NCBI RefSeq assembly: GCF_030373265.1
Contig: NZ_JAUCZC010000001.1
Location: 1 to 64,000 of the forward strand
Direction: 5' to 3'
Source: Blastomonas sp.
Lineage (GTDB): Bacteria; Pseudomonadota; Alphaproteobacteria; Sphingomonadales; Sphingomonadaceae
DNA length: 64,000 nt
Numbering within the stretch: the first letter of the stretch is position 1; every line of letters starts with the position of its first letter. The notes below the pieces were generated by a model. That model worked only from the letters and a program-made list of their open reading frames with translations, did not search any database and had not been told where the DNA came from. Made by a program: the position numbers and the translations under genes. This document shows positions 25,663 through 36,451 of this stretch, piece by piece.

Positions 25663-26198
25663 ACCGGGCGTTCACCCACCGATTCGCTCTGGGCGCTACG
25701 CCAGGCATCGAGCCGATCGGCCAGTGCCGGATCGGACAAGGCGAGGATCGAAGCGGCCAGCAGTCCGGCGTTCTTGGCGCCTGCCGGCCCGATCGCCAAC
25801 GTGCCGACGGGAATTCCGCCGGGCATCTGGACGATGGACAACAGGCTGTCGAGACCGCTCAGCGCCTTGCTGGAGACCGGAACCCCAAGCACCGGCAGCC
25901 GTGTCATGCTGGCGATCATTCCAGGCAGATGCGCAGCGCCGCCTGCGCCGGCGATAATCACCCGGAAGCCAGCATCGACTGCGGTTCTGGCAAAATCGGC
26001 CATCCGTTCGGGGGTACGATGGGCCGATACGATTCGGCAATCATGCGCCACCCCCAGATCGTCGAGCACGGCTGCCGCACCGGACATCGTTTCCCAGTCC
26101 GACTGGCTGCCCATGACGATCGCCACCGGGGGAGCAACGGAAGATGCTATGGAAGGCGCAACCGGCACCGGGTCGGGCTTATGGGATGGCTCGGCCAC
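25659..26198 (-). CDS. purE: N5-carboxyaminoimidazole ribonucleotide mutase
   Basis: Class I PurE, rearranging N5-CAIR to [18 protein letters not shown] at about residue 27 is the active-site loop, followed by [23 protein letters not shown] and [37 protein letters not shown]. It has an N-terminal extension of about 25 residues ([15 protein letters not shown]) not needed for activity; an internal start cannot be excluded. First gene of an apparent eight-gene operon ending at the terminator at 17742. Confidence 0.95.
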   Translation of the reverse strand: MAEPSHKPDPVPVAPSIASSVAPPVAIVMGSQSDWETMSGAAAVLDDLGVAHDCRIVSAHRTPERMADFARTAVDAGFRVIIAGAGGAAHLPGMIASMTRLPVLGVPVSSKALSGLDSLLSIVQMPGGIPVGTLAIGPAGAKNAGLLAASILALSDPALADRLDAWRSAQSESVGERPV

Positions 26199-26422
26199 GC
26201 ATTTGTCTCCGCAGGTTTGCTGGTTCGATCAGCGTCTTAAAGCCAAAGACCTGCACCCGCAATCACCATGCAAAGGAAATTCAGCCCGTTCGCAAGCCCG
26301 AATAGCTGTCCCGGTTGTGCACACTTTATACTTGGTTTCCGGCATTTTCATCATGCTGCGCGGCATCAGAGTTGCTATGTCCGGCGTAGGGATCGCAAAC
26401 AGGGGCTTTCAGGTATCACTTC

Positions 26423-27052
26423 ATGAAAATGAACGACGTCCAAGGCAACGAGGGTGTGTATGCACCCCAGGCTGACATGGCGATGAGCCATGAACAGCTT
26501 GCGTTGCTTTGCTCCGATCTGAGGCAGCAAAATGCCTTTCTCAGCGCGCGGGTGCGCGTGCTGGAAGAGGAAATTTGCCGCGACACGCTGACGCCGTTGT
26601 TCAACCGCCGACATTTCGAACAGGCTGTGGCGGTCTCGATCGCGCATTGCCAGCGGTACGGCAGCCGCTCCGCGCTGCTGTTCATCGATGTCGATGACCT
26701 CAAGTCGATCAACGATTCGTATGGCCATGCTGCAGGCGATGAAGCGCTGCGCACCATCGCCCAGGTGCTGCTGGCCAATGTGCGATCGACCGATGTGGTC
26801 GCGCGGATCGGTGGCGACGAGTTCGCGTTGCTGCTGGGCACGATCAGCGATGACGATGTCGAGCAGAAGATCGCACAGTTGACCGCCGGAATCGCAGCCT
26901 GCCGTCCCGACTTTGCAGGCGGACAGGCCCGTCTTTCGGCGACGTTCGGCCATGCATTTATCCATCCGGATGACCGCGCCGACAAGGTTTTGGCCCGTGC
27001 CGACAGCCAGATGTACCGATCGAAGCGCTCAAGAGGCGGCCTGCTGCGCTGA
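26423..27052 (+). CDS. Diguanylate cyclase (GGDEF), cytoplasmic
   Basis: Makes c-di-GMP. The GGDEF active-site motif at residues 130-134 is intact and is preceded by RSTD, an RxxD product-inhibition site at the expected five-residue distance. The N-terminal 45 residues form a short helix (HEQLALLCSDLRQQNAFLSARVRVLEEEI) likely to be a dimerising coiled coil; no sensory domain is visible. It lies immediately upstream of a second cyclase gene with 61 bases between them and is divergent from purE. Confidence 0.9.
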   Translation: MKMNDVQGNEGVYAPQADMAMSHEQLALLCSDLRQQNAFLSARVRVLEEEICRDTLTPLFNRRHFEQAVAVSIAHCQRYGSRSALLFIDVDDLKSINDSYGHAAGDEALRTIAQVLLANVRSTDVVARIGGDEFALLLGTISDDDVEQKIAQLTAGIAACRPDFAGGQARLSATFGHAFIHPDDRADKVLARADSQMYRSKRSRGGLLR

Positions 27053-27113
27053 TTCGCGCGTTGCCCCCCCTAAATTCGGGGAGTGTTAACGCTTATGCTT
27101 TACGCGGCGTTAC

Positions 27114-27830
27114 ATGACCCAATGGCACAAGATCCTGATCGCGATGGGGTTCAGCGTTGGCGTAACACTGGCGTCCATGCTGGCGATGGCGACATTGACC
27201 GGTGAGGATATTCCCTGGCCATTCTGGGCTTGGGGCGCTGCCTGCCCGGCGCTGATCTCGGGTCCGGTCACCTATGTCCTTGCCAGCCAGGCAGAGGCCA
27301 ATCGCAGGTTGAACCGTCAGCTGCTGGCGACCCAGAGCGTCTTGCGAGCACAGGCCGATATCGATCATCTCACCGGCACGCTCAACCGCGCTGCCTTCTA
27401 TCGCTCGGCTGCGAGCTATGACGGGGACGCGCCCGCCTGCGTGCTGCTGGCGGACATCGATCATTTCAAGGCGATCAACGATCAGCATGGCCATGCGGCG
27501 GGTGATCACGCGCTCCGCATCGTGGCCAGAACGCTGCAGGCGGCGCTGCGTCCGGACGACCTGCTGGGTCGGGTGGGCGGCGAGGAGTTTGCCGTGCTGC
27601 TCGCCGGCATGCCGATGGAGTTGGGATTGACCATCGCCGAGCGGGCACGTTCGGCGATCGCTGGCCTTGAGGTGACGACCACAGAGGGCGTGCCGATCGC
27701 GCTGTCGATCTCGATCGGTGTTGCTCCGCTGGCGGCAGGGGCGGTGCTAGATCAGGCATTGGCGCAGGCCGATGCAGCGATGTATTCCGCCAAGCGCAGC
27801 GGCCGCAACCGGGTTCTGGCGGCGGTGTAA
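27114..27830 (+). CDS. Diguanylate cyclase (GGEEF), membrane-anchored
   Basis: Two N-terminal membrane helices (about residues 8-28 and 34-54) and a short coiled linker precede the GGDEF domain. The active-site motif is GGEEF at 155-159, with RPDD as an RxxD inhibition site five residues before it. No periplasmic sensing domain is large enough to be recognised. It is tandem to the cytoplasmic cyclase, perhaps co-transcribed, but the two proteins are not close duplicates outside the catalytic domain. Confidence 0.9.
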   Translation: MTQWHKILIAMGFSVGVTLASMLAMATLTGEDIPWPFWAWGAACPALISGPVTYVLASQAEANRRLNRQLLATQSVLRAQADIDHLTGTLNRAAFYRSAASYDGDAPACVLLADIDHFKAINDQHGHAAGDHALRIVARTLQAALRPDDLLGRVGGEEFAVLLAGMPMELGLTIAERARSAIAGLEVTTTEGVPIALSISIGVAPLAAGAVLDQALAQADAAMYSAKRSGRNRVLAAV

Positions 27831-27896
27831 CATCCCGATTGCAAGCCGGCCCACCCCCTGCAATGCTGCAGACCGGTTTGGAAACAGGGGTTTGCG

Positions 27897-29042
27897 ATGC
27901 GATCAAAATTGTTTGGACTGCTTTTGGCGTGTTCGGTGCTGGGCGCGCCAGCGTTCGCACAATCCGCTCCTGCTCCTGCGGCGACGCCGGGCTCCACCCC
28001 CGGTCCGGCCACCGGCACCGGCGCGGTGGATTACGCCGCCCAGCTCAAGCAGGGCGATGCGATCCTCAAGGATTTCAGCTTCGGCACCGGCGAGACCATG
28101 GCCGAACTGCGGATGCATTACGCGACATTGGGCACGCCCCGGCGCGATGCGCAGGGCAGGGTGACCAATGCGGTGATGGTGCTGCACGGCACCGGCGGCA
28201 GCGGACTGCAGTTTCTCCAGCCACAGTTCGCGCAGGAGCTGTTCGGCCCCGGCCAGCCGCTCGATATCACCCGGTATTATGTCATCCTCCCAGACAACAT
28301 CGGGCATGGCAAATCCTCCAAGCCGAGCGATGGGCTGAAGATGCAATTTCCCGCCTATGACTATACCGACATGGTCAAGGCGCAGCGGCGGATGCTGGTC
28401 GAGGGGCTGAAGGTCGACCGGCTGCGGCTGGTGATGGGCACATCGATGGGCTGCATGCACGGCTTCGTCTGGGGGCAGGTCGACCCCGGCTTCGTCCAGG
28501 CGATGATGCCGATGGCGTGCCTGCCGATGCCGATCGCCGGGCACAACCGCATGTGGCGCAAGGCCGCGGTGGAAGGGATCAAGGCTGACCCGGTCTGGGC
28601 GGGCGGTGATTATACCGCGCCGCCGGTGATGGGGCTGCGCGTCGCTGCCAGCCTGTTGCAGGTCGCAGGCTTCGCGCCGCTCTATCTGCAAAAGGCCTTT
28701 CCCACGCGCGATGCGGCGGACGCCTATATCACCCAGCGGATCGAGGCTTCGATCAAGGGCATCGATGCCAACGACATCATCTACCAGGTCGAATCCTCGC
28801 GCAATTACGACCCGTCCGCGAGCGTCGAGCAGATGACGATGCCGGTGACCTGGATCAATTCCTCGGATGATTTCATCAACCCGTGGGATTATGGCGTTGC
28901 CGAAGACTTTGGCGAAAGGCTGCCCGATGGCAAATATCTGCTGATCAAGGCCACCGACGACACCCGCGGCCACAGCACGCACACCTGGGCGAAGTTCTGG
29001 ACGGACGAGCTGGTGGCGCTGCTGGCGCGGAGCGGGAGGTAA
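27897..29042 (+). CDS. Exported alpha/beta hydrolase, MetX-like (homoserine O-acetyltransferase fold)
   Basis: A signal peptide (residues 1-22, GAPAFAQ) and a Pro/Ala/Thr-rich linker come before a MetX-type alpha/beta hydrolase. The nucleophile elbow is GTSMGCMH, an acidic residue lies in INSSDDFINPWD, and the catalytic histidine is in GHSTHTWAKFW. MetX enzymes of methionine synthesis are cytoplasmic, so the signal peptide argues for a periplasmic esterase or acyltransferase of unknown substrate. The ATG follows AGGGG. A REP hairpin 15 bases after the stop probably terminates the transcript. Confidence 0.85.
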   Translation: MRSKLFGLLLACSVLGAPAFAQSAPAPAATPGSTPGPATGTGAVDYAAQLKQGDAILKDFSFGTGETMAELRMHYATLGTPRRDAQGRVTNAVMVLHGTGGSGLQFLQPQFAQELFGPGQPLDITRYYVILPDNIGHGKSSKPSDGLKMQFPAYDYTDMVKAQRRMLVEGLKVDRLRLVMGTSMGCMHGFVWGQVDPGFVQAMMPMACLPMPIAGHNRMWRKAAVEGIKADPVWAGGDYTAPPVMGLRVAASLLQVAGFAPLYLQKAFPTRDAADAYITQRIEASIKGIDANDIIYQVESSRNYDPSASVEQMTMPVTWINSSDDFINPWDYGVAEDFGERLPDGKYLLIKATDDTRGHSTHTWAKFWTDELVALLARSGR

Positions 29043-29056
29043 CGCTTCTCCTTGCC

Positions 29057-29136
29057 GTCACCCCCGCGGACGCGGGGGTGACGCTTTTATAAGCCGATCA
29101 CGGCAAAGAAAGCGGGATTCCCGCGTACGCGGGAAT
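29057..29136. repeat. Pair of REP-type hairpins between convergent genes
   Basis: GTCACCCCCGC-GGAC-GCGGGGGTGAC (29057-29082) is a perfect 11-bp stem; ATTCCCGCGTACGCGGGAAT (29117-29136) is a perfect palindrome followed by GAC. They lie between stops at 29042 (+) and 29157 (-). The first is followed by CTTTTAT and can act as a terminator. Confidence 0.8.
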
Positions 29137-29156
29137 GACGGGGTTAAAACCGATAC

Positions 29157-29900
29157 TCAGGCGAACACGCTCGCGAGCTGGTCGCTGTTGGTGCCTTCTT
29201 TCGATCCGCGCAGCTCGATATAGACCGCAGCGATGCCCGCCGCGCCGACGGCGGCGCTCACCGTGCTGAGCAGCGCGCTGCTGACCAGCGAGAGGCTGGT
29301 GCTGATCAGCGAGATCACGCCGATCGGAATGGCGATGATCATGCTGAAGATGAAGAAGACCACGATCAGCCCCAGCAATTTCCAGCGCGATCCCTTTGTC
29401 AGCGCCGCGCTGCGGCTCAGCGCCTCGAAAACCCCCATATTTTCGACCATCAGCACCGGTACCGCGACCATCCACATCAGGTAGAGGATCACCCCGGGGA
29501 TGATCAGGAAGACAAAGCCGATCGAGACACCGATGGCCACGACGATGCCCAGGCCGATCAATGGAAGCAGCTTGGCGACGGCGCGGTTGACGCACTCGCC
29601 GAAATTGACCGGCCTGCCGGCAAGGTCGTTCGCCGACACCACGATCAGCGAGGCCTGCAGCACGATCGACAGGAACAGGAACACGATATAGCCGATCATG
29701 CTGGTGAAGATCGCTCCGGGGCTGGCGAACAGCGCCAGCGGATCCGATGACTGCGGTGTCGTTGCCATCCCGATCAGCAGCTGCGGCAGGCCGACAATGA
29801 TCAGCGACAGCCCCAGAAACAACGGTGCGTTGCGCGCGATCACGCCAAAGGTGTTTGAAAATACGTTCGAAATGCTGAAATCAGCCGGTCTGCTTGCCAT
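29157..29900 (-). CDS. Integral membrane protein, YciC/GPDP-membrane-domain-like
   Basis: About six hydrophobic helices spread over 247 aa, with the FIIPGVILYLMWMVAVPVLMVENMGVFEALSRSAALTKGSRW motif spread over residues about 130-170. This motif is typical of the bacterial membrane domain found in YciC-like and glycerophosphodiester-phosphodiesterase-associated proteins. No enzyme domain is attached, and the function is unknown. It is divergent from the DUF4129-MoxR-DUF58 operon and may share its regulatory gap. Confidence 0.7.
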   Translation of the reverse strand: MASRPADFSISNVFSNTFGVIARNAPLFLGLSLIIVGLPQLLIGMATTPQSSDPLALFASPGAIFTSMIGYIVFLFLSIVLQASLIVVSANDLAGRPVNFGECVNRAVAKLLPLIGLGIVVAIGVSIGFVFLIIPGVILYLMWMVAVPVLMVENMGVFEALSRSAALTKGSRWKLLGLIVVFFIFSMIIAIPIGVISLISTSLSLVSSALLSTVSAAVGAAGIAAVYIELRGSKEGTNSDQLASVFA

Positions 29901-30076
29901 GGAAATCTCCCCGTTATCGTGTCCCGAGCACCCGAATCCTTCTGGTTTTGCAGGGGCAACCTAACACGCAGGTCCAAGGCGTCCAGTGTCCCAGGACACA
30001 GGCCGGTTTCGCGGCCGCCCATGATCCTCTGCAAATCGCCTTGCTCCACCGCACGGCTTCTGCGATCAAACCGGCT

Positions 30077-30721
30077 GTGACTGCCGGCCCAGCCCTTTCC
30101 GCACCACGCCGTGACGGCTTTGACGCGGCCTATGATCAGGTGCGTGGGGGCAGTGATATCCAGTTTGCGCCCAGCTTCGCCAAACCCCCCGACCCGCCAC
30201 CCGCATGGTGGGGCGATGTGATCAAATGGCTCGAACAGGCTTTGGGCCCGGTGGCGCAGGCGCTGGCGAGCGCATGGCCGGTGCTGAGCAAGCTGTTGCT
30301 GGTCGCGCTGGCGGTGGGCGTGCTCGCGCTTGTGTGGGTGATCCTGGCCCCATACATCGCCGACTGGCGCGAACGCCGCGCAGGCGCGGCGCCTGACTGG
30401 ACGCCCGATCAGGCGCTGGCGCGCAGGCTGCTCGAGGAGGCCGACGCGCTGGCCGCCCGGGGCCGCTATGACGAGGCGGCGCACCTGCTGCTTTACCGGT
30501 CGATCGAGGATATCGCGGCCAAACGGCCCGAGCTGCTGCGACCCAGCACCACGGCGCGCGAGATCGGTGCGTTCGAGGCGCTGTCGGCGCGGGCGCGGTC
30601 TGCCTTTGGCGTGATCGCCGGGCATGTCGAGGCGAGCTTCTTCGCGCGCCGCCCGCTTGATCGCAGCGCATGGGACAGCTCGCGCGAAGCCTATCGCGCG
30701 TTTGCGCTGGATGGTGGCTGA
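30077..30721 (+). CDS. DUF4129 domain-containing membrane protein
   Basis: One membrane helix (about residues 65-90, LLLVALAVGVLALVWVIL) is followed by a cytoplasmic DUF4129 region with ARRLLEEADALAARGRYDEAAHLLLYRSIEDIA and LRPSTTAREI. The start is uncertain: the longest frame begins at 29894, overlapping the divergent gene's start, and a GTG at 30077 gives a more typical N-terminus. First gene of a six-gene operon (DUF4129, DUF4350, MoxR, DUF58, SpoIIM, RDD). Confidence 0.75.
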   Translation: MTAGPALSAPRRDGFDAAYDQVRGGSDIQFAPSFAKPPDPPPAWWGDVIKWLEQALGPVAQALASAWPVLSKLLLVALAVGVLALVWVILAPYIADWRERRAGAAPDWTPDQALARRLLEEADALAARGRYDEAAHLLLYRSIEDIAAKRPELLRPSTTAREIGAFEALSARARSAFGVIAGHVEASFFARRPLDRSAWDSSREAYRAFALDGG

Positions 30722-30722
30722 G

Positions 30723-32032
30723 ATGAGCAGCGGGGGTGGCACCAATCCTTTCGCGCGCGGCACGGTGCTGCTGATGGTCGCCATCGGTTTCGCCGCATTC
30801 CTGGCGCTGCTGTATGCGATCGGCGCTGGCGGGGCGCTCAGATCGGGCAACAATGGCGCGGCGCATGGCGCGTCGGTCAGTTCGATCGGCTATTCGGCTT
30901 TGGGGCGGCTGCTCGAGCAGACCGGCACCAAGGTAAGCTATGGCCGCGGCCCCAATGCACTGCAGCAGCAGGACATGCTGATCGTAACCCCCGAGATCAG
31001 CGCGGACCCCGAAGAACTCGCGGCCCTGGTCAATCAGCGGGCTTTTACCGGTCCCACCATCATCATCCTGCCCAAATGGCAGGTGACGCCCGAACAAGGC
31101 CTGAAAAGTGGTTGGGTGCGGCTGGATTCCCCGATGCTGGCGATGCAGGCGCCGCAACTGCTGAGCCAGCTTGCGCCGGCGCGCACCAAGCTCGAAGGGA
31201 TGGATGAAGCCCCCATCCCCGTGCCGTTCATTCAGCCGGAAAAGCCCGAGGATCGCGGCGTAATGATCCGCCAGGCGCTGACATCACGCGTCACCATCTC
31301 TGGCGATCGATTGAAAACCGTGCTGGCCGACACGGCCACCGGCCGCGCGCGGGTGGTGGTAATCGATGATGGCGGCTGGTACCCCGCACTCGATCGCACC
31401 GCGCCCGACAATCCCGCCGCAGCGCCCGGTATCCAGCAGGGCCGCTATCCGGTGGTCATCGTCGCCGATGCCGACCTGATGAACAACATGGGCCTGGCAA
31501 ACCGCGAGACCGCGCGGCAGGCGCTGCAGATCATCGACAGCGCCTGGTCGGGCGGCGGCGAAGGCGTAGTGTTCGACCTCACCCAGAACGGGCTGGGCGC
31601 GTCGGAAAACCTGCTCTCGGTCGCGTTCCGTCCACCCTTTGTCGGTGCGGTCGTGTGCCTCGTGCTCGCCGCCATCGCCTTTGGCTGGATGGCGTTCTGT
31701 CGGTTTGGTCCCGCACTCGCCGAGACCCGGCCCTTCGGCTTCGGCAAGACCGCGCTGGTCAAGGGCAGCGCTGGTCTGATCCGGCGGCTGGGGCGCGATC
31801 ATCTGATCGCAGACGCCTATGCGGATCTGGTGCGCGACCGGGCGGCGCGGTCGCTGGGCCTGCCGCCGGGCCTGCCGCGCGATCAGGTCGATGCGCGGCT
31901 GGCGATGGTTGCGCCCGACGTCGAAGGCCACAGCTATGAAACCCTCAGCGACAACATGCGCGCCGCGCGCGACCGCCCCGCTATCCTGGCGGCGGCGCGC
32001 GCGCTGAATGCCTGGAAGAAGGAACAATTGGG

Positions 32033-32036
<4 letters not shown>
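30723..32036 (+). CDS. DUF4350 domain-containing membrane protein
   Basis: 437 aa, with a membrane helix at about residues 15-38 and another at about 305-325 ([19 protein letters not shown]). Between them lies a soluble domain with the alpha/beta DUF4350 pattern ([43 protein letters not shown]). The start follows the DUF4129 stop by one base, and the end overlaps the MoxR start (ATGA). No catalytic residues are recognisable. Proteins of this type accompany MoxR-DUF58 modules. Confidence 0.8.
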
Positions 32037-32985
<949 letters not shown>

Positions 32986-32989
<4 letters not shown>

Positions 32990-34308
32990 TTGCGGTCTAC
33001 CCCAGTCTGCGCGCCGGGTTGCTGATCGCCGCCGGTGCGCCGGTGGCCATGCTGCTCGCGGCGGTTTCGCCGGGGTTGTGGGCCTTGGGCCCGGCGTGGT
33101 CAGCGGCCATGCTGCTGCTCGCCGCGCTCGATGCCCTGGTCGCGGGGCGCGCGCGCTCGATCCGGCTGGTGGTGCCCGCAAGCAGCGAACTGGGGCAGGC
33201 GGTCCACATCAGGGTGGAGGCCGAACTTTCGGGCCGCACGCCGGTGCGCCGCGCGCAGGCCAGCATCGCGGTCGAGACGCGTCTTGTGCCTGACGGTCGC
33301 GGCGATGGTGCGCTGGCGGACCCAGATGGGTCGGGCACCTTGTCCGGCACCATCAGCCTGCAACCTGTGCGCCGCGGCGCGCTGGTGATCGAGACGCTCT
33401 GGCTGCGCTGGCAGGGGCCGATGGGGCTCGGCTGGCGGCAGGCCAGCCGGGCGAGCGGCGAGAGCGTGGCTATCCTGCCCGACATCGCCGCGGTCCGCGC
33501 GCCCGCTTTGCAGGTGTTCCTGAAAGAGGCGATCTTCGGCATCCTTGCCCGGCAGGTGCGCGGCGAGGGCAGCGAGTTCGAAGCGCTGGTGGAATATCAG
33601 CCGGGGTTCGACCGGCGCGCGATCGACTGGAAGAGCTCGGCGCGGCACTCGAAGCTGCTGGCGCGCGAGTACGATACCGAGCGCAACAACCAGATCGTGT
33701 TCGCGCTCGATTCGGGCTCGGACATGTGCGAGCCGGTCGCGGGCCTTCCGCGGATCGACCGCGCAGTCTCGGCGGCTTTGCTGACCAGCTATGTCGCGCT
33801 CAAGGCAGGCGATCAGGTGCGGTTGTTCTCGTTCGCGGCCAGACCCGAACGCACCACCGGGTTCGTCTCGGGAAGCCGCAATTTCTTTCGCCTGCAGTCG
33901 GAGGCTGCGCAGATCGACTACCGGCACGAAGAGTCCAACTACACGCTCGCGCTCTCGACGCTGGCGGCGCAACTGCAGCGGCGGTCGCTGATCGTGGTGT
34001 TCACCGACTTTACCGACCCCACCAGCGCCGAACTGATGCTCGAATCGGTCGGAAGGCTGATCGACCGGCACCTGCTGCTGTTCGTGGCGATGGAGGACGA
34101 GGAGCTCATGGCGCTGGTCGATCAGGCGCCCGAGGCCAGCGAGCAGGTCGCGCAAAGCGTCGCGGCGGCGGGCCTGCTGGCGCAGCGGCGGCTGGTGATC
34201 ACGCGCCTCAGGCATCTCGGGGTCGAGGTGATCGAGGGGCGTCATGACGAGATCGGCACGCGGCTGATGAACGCCTATCTCAAGATCAAGCGGCGGGGAC
34301 AGTTGTGA
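32986..34308 (+). CDS. DUF58 domain-containing protein (vWA-like)
   Basis: Two N-terminal membrane helices (about 8-45) precede a beta-rich region and the conserved DUF58 core [42 protein letters not shown] at about 200-240. A vWA-like segment follows (FALDSGSDM). The DxSxS metal motif is degenerate here (DSGSD). It is likely the client or partner of the preceding MoxR. A TTG at 32986 overlapping the MoxR stop is taken as start. Confidence 0.88.
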
Positions 34309-35336
34309 ACGGATCGGTGGGCCAGCCCGGCGGTGAGCAGGCAGTCGCCGCAGCGGTGCTGCGCAGCGACCGCTTCCGGCTCGAGCGCGAGGCCGACTGG
34401 GTGCGGCTCGATGGCATGATCACCGCGATGGAGAAGGGGCGGCTCAAGCGGCTGGCGGATGACGATGTCATGGCGCTGCCGGTGTTGTACCGCAACCTGC
34501 TCTCGAGCCTGTCGATCGCACGCGAAAGCTCGCTCGATTCCGGGCTGATCGCCTATCTCGAATCGCTCACCTTGCGCGCGTATTTCATCGTCTATGGCAC
34601 GCGAACCACTTTTGGCGGATGGTGCCGCAGCTTCTTCGGCGGTGACCTCAGCCGCGCGGTGCGCGCGATCGGTCTCGATATCGTGATCGCGCTGGCGGCG
34701 ATGGTGATCGGAGCGATGGTCGGCTTCTGGCTTGTCGAGGCGGACCAGCAATGGTTCTACCGGCTGGTGCCAGCCCAGTTCAGCGATGTCCGCGTCCCCG
34801 GCGCCTCGCGCGAGGCGCTGCTCGGGACGCTGTTCGGCGATCCCGATGGCGAGGGTTTGGCGGTATTCGCCGCCTATCTGTTCAGCAACAACGCGCAGGT
34901 CGCGATCCTGGCCTTTGCCTTGGGCTTTGCCTTTGGCGTGCCAACGGTGCTGCTGCTGATCTACAACACCGCCTCGCTCGGCGCGATGCTGTGGGTCTTC
35001 GCCTCGCGCGGGCTGACGGTCGAGTTTGTCGGCTGGCTATCGATCCATGGCACGACCGAATTGCTGGCAATCCTGCTCGGGGGCGCGGCGGGTCTGCACA
35101 TCGGCCGCGCGCTCGGCTTCCCGGGACGGCGCAGCCATCTGGCGGCGCTCAGCCATTCCGGGCGGACCGCGGCACAGGTGATGACAGGCGTCATCGTCAT
35201 GCTGATCTGCGCGGGACTGCTCGAAGGCTTTGCCCGCCAGCTCGTTCAGTCGACCGAGATCCGCTATGCCATCGGCTACGGCATTCTCGCGCTGTGGCTC
35301 GCCTATTTCTTTGCGTTCCGTCCGAGGCGCAGCTGA
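34305..35336 (+). CDS. Stage II sporulation protein M (SpoIIM)-like membrane protein
   Basis: A cytoplasmic N-terminal part (about 1-100) is followed by five or six membrane helices including the family's ALGFAFGVPTVLLLIYNTASLGAMLWVFASRGL and STHG-like SIHGTTELLAILLGGAAGL segments. The organism need not sporulate; SpoIIM-like proteins commonly lie beside RDD and MoxR-DUF58 genes. The GTG start overlaps the DUF58 stop (GTGA), and the end overlaps the RDD start (TGATG). Confidence 0.88.
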   Translation: MNGSVGQPGGEQAVAAAVLRSDRFRLEREADWVRLDGMITAMEKGRLKRLADDDVMALPVLYRNLLSSLSIARESSLDSGLIAYLESLTLRAYFIVYGTRTTFGGWCRSFFGGDLSRAVRAIGLDIVIALAAMVIGAMVGFWLVEADQQWFYRLVPAQFSDVRVPGASREALLGTLFGDPDGEGLAVFAAYLFSNNAQVAILAFALGFAFGVPTVLLLIYNTASLGAMLWVFASRGLTVEFVGWLSIHGTTELLAILLGGAAGLHIGRALGFPGRRSHLAALSHSGRTAAQVMTGVIVMLICAGLLEGFARQLVQSTEIRYAIGYGILALWLAYFFAFRPRRS

Positions 35337-36271
35337 TGGCGCGCAAAGCCCAACTCGGTCGCAGCCACGGCACCGACCCCAAGCTGAAGCGCACTCTGGT
35401 GACGCCCGAAGGGGTGGCGCTCGATATCGCGGTGGCTCCGGCGAGCGCGCGTATCGGGGCTTTGTTCATCGACCTCACTGCGCTTTTCGGGCTGGTGCTG
35501 GCTTTCGTGCTGACGGTGTTTCTGATCGCCTGGGCCTATTCGAGTGCTGGCCTGCCTGCGGTGTCGGATGGCTTCACCGGCTTTCTGTTCGTGCTGTTCA
35601 TCATTGGCCTGTTTCTGGCGCGCAATGCCTATTTCCTGTTTTTCGAGCTCGGTCAGCGCGCCGCGACGTGGGGCAAGCGCGCGCTTGGCATCCGGGTGGC
35701 CTCGCGCGACGGCGGCAGGCTCACGGCAGAGGCGATCATCGCGCGCAACCTGCTGCGCGATATCGAGATGTTCCTGCCGCTCATGTTCATGACCTCGGGC
35801 GGCGTACAGGGCACGCTGAGCGAGTTCGCCGCCTGGTCGGGGATCATCTGGGTCGGCGTGTTTCTGGTCTTTCCATTGCTCAACAAGGACCGGCTGCGCT
35901 GCGGCGACCTGATCGCGGGCACCTGGGTGGTGGAAGCGCCGCGCTCGGCCCTGGGCGCGGTCGTTGCGAGCGGGGTCACGCCCGCGCCCGCAATGGGTGA
36001 CGGCCCGGGGCTACCAGCCGACCGCTACCGCTTCGAGGACGCCGAATTGTCGGTGTATGGCGAATATGAGCTTCAGATGCTCGAGACCGTGCTGCGCACC
36101 GCCAATCCCGACGCGATGGAAACGGTGGCCGCGACCATCTGCGCCAAGATCGGCTGGACCCCGCCGACCGGCGACGAACGCGCATTCCTGGAGGCTTATT
36201 ACACCCAGCTGCGCTCTCGTCTCGAACGCGGCCTGCGCTTCGGCAGACGCCGCGCCGACAAGAACAGCTGA
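35336..36271 (+). CDS. RDD family membrane protein
   Basis: 311 aa with an RDD domain: ASARIGALFIDLTALFGLVLAF helix, a second helix, the ATWGKRALGIRVASRDGGRLTAEAIIARNLLRDIE segment and a third/fourth helix with PLLNKDRLRCGDLIAGTWVV. The C-terminal 90 residues are cytoplasmic and helical. Function of RDD proteins is uncertain (some transport or ion roles proposed). The start at 35336 is set by overlap with the preceding stop; last gene of the operon. Confidence 0.88.
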   Translation: MARKAQLGRSHGTDPKLKRTLVTPEGVALDIAVAPASARIGALFIDLTALFGLVLAFVLTVFLIAWAYSSAGLPAVSDGFTGFLFVLFIIGLFLARNAYFLFFELGQRAATWGKRALGIRVASRDGGRLTAEAIIARNLLRDIEMFLPLMFMTSGGVQGTLSEFAAWSGIIWVGVFLVFPLLNKDRLRCGDLIAGTWVVEAPRSALGAVVASGVTPAPAMGDGPGLPADRYRFEDAELSVYGEYELQMLETVLRTANPDAMETVAATICAKIGWTPPTGDERAFLEAYYTQLRSRLERGLRFGRRRADKNS

Positions 36272-36451
36272 CATTTCCGCTCGATGCGAGGGGATCTGCA
36301 CCGTCTTCAGACTCTCATTTGACGCACCGCTGCAACGCTTCGTCGTTTCCCGCGTAAGGGTGATGTTCAATCGAAACGCACCAAAAAATCAGCCTTCTGC
36401 ATGGTCTGATCAGAAAAAACGGTGTGCTTCGTAATAGAGGGAAACATTACC

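Noticed and set aside
34751-35335. Upstream extension of the RDD gene
   Set aside because: The frame runs inside the SpoIIM-like gene as a shadow; the true RDD start overlaps the SpoIIM stop at 35336.
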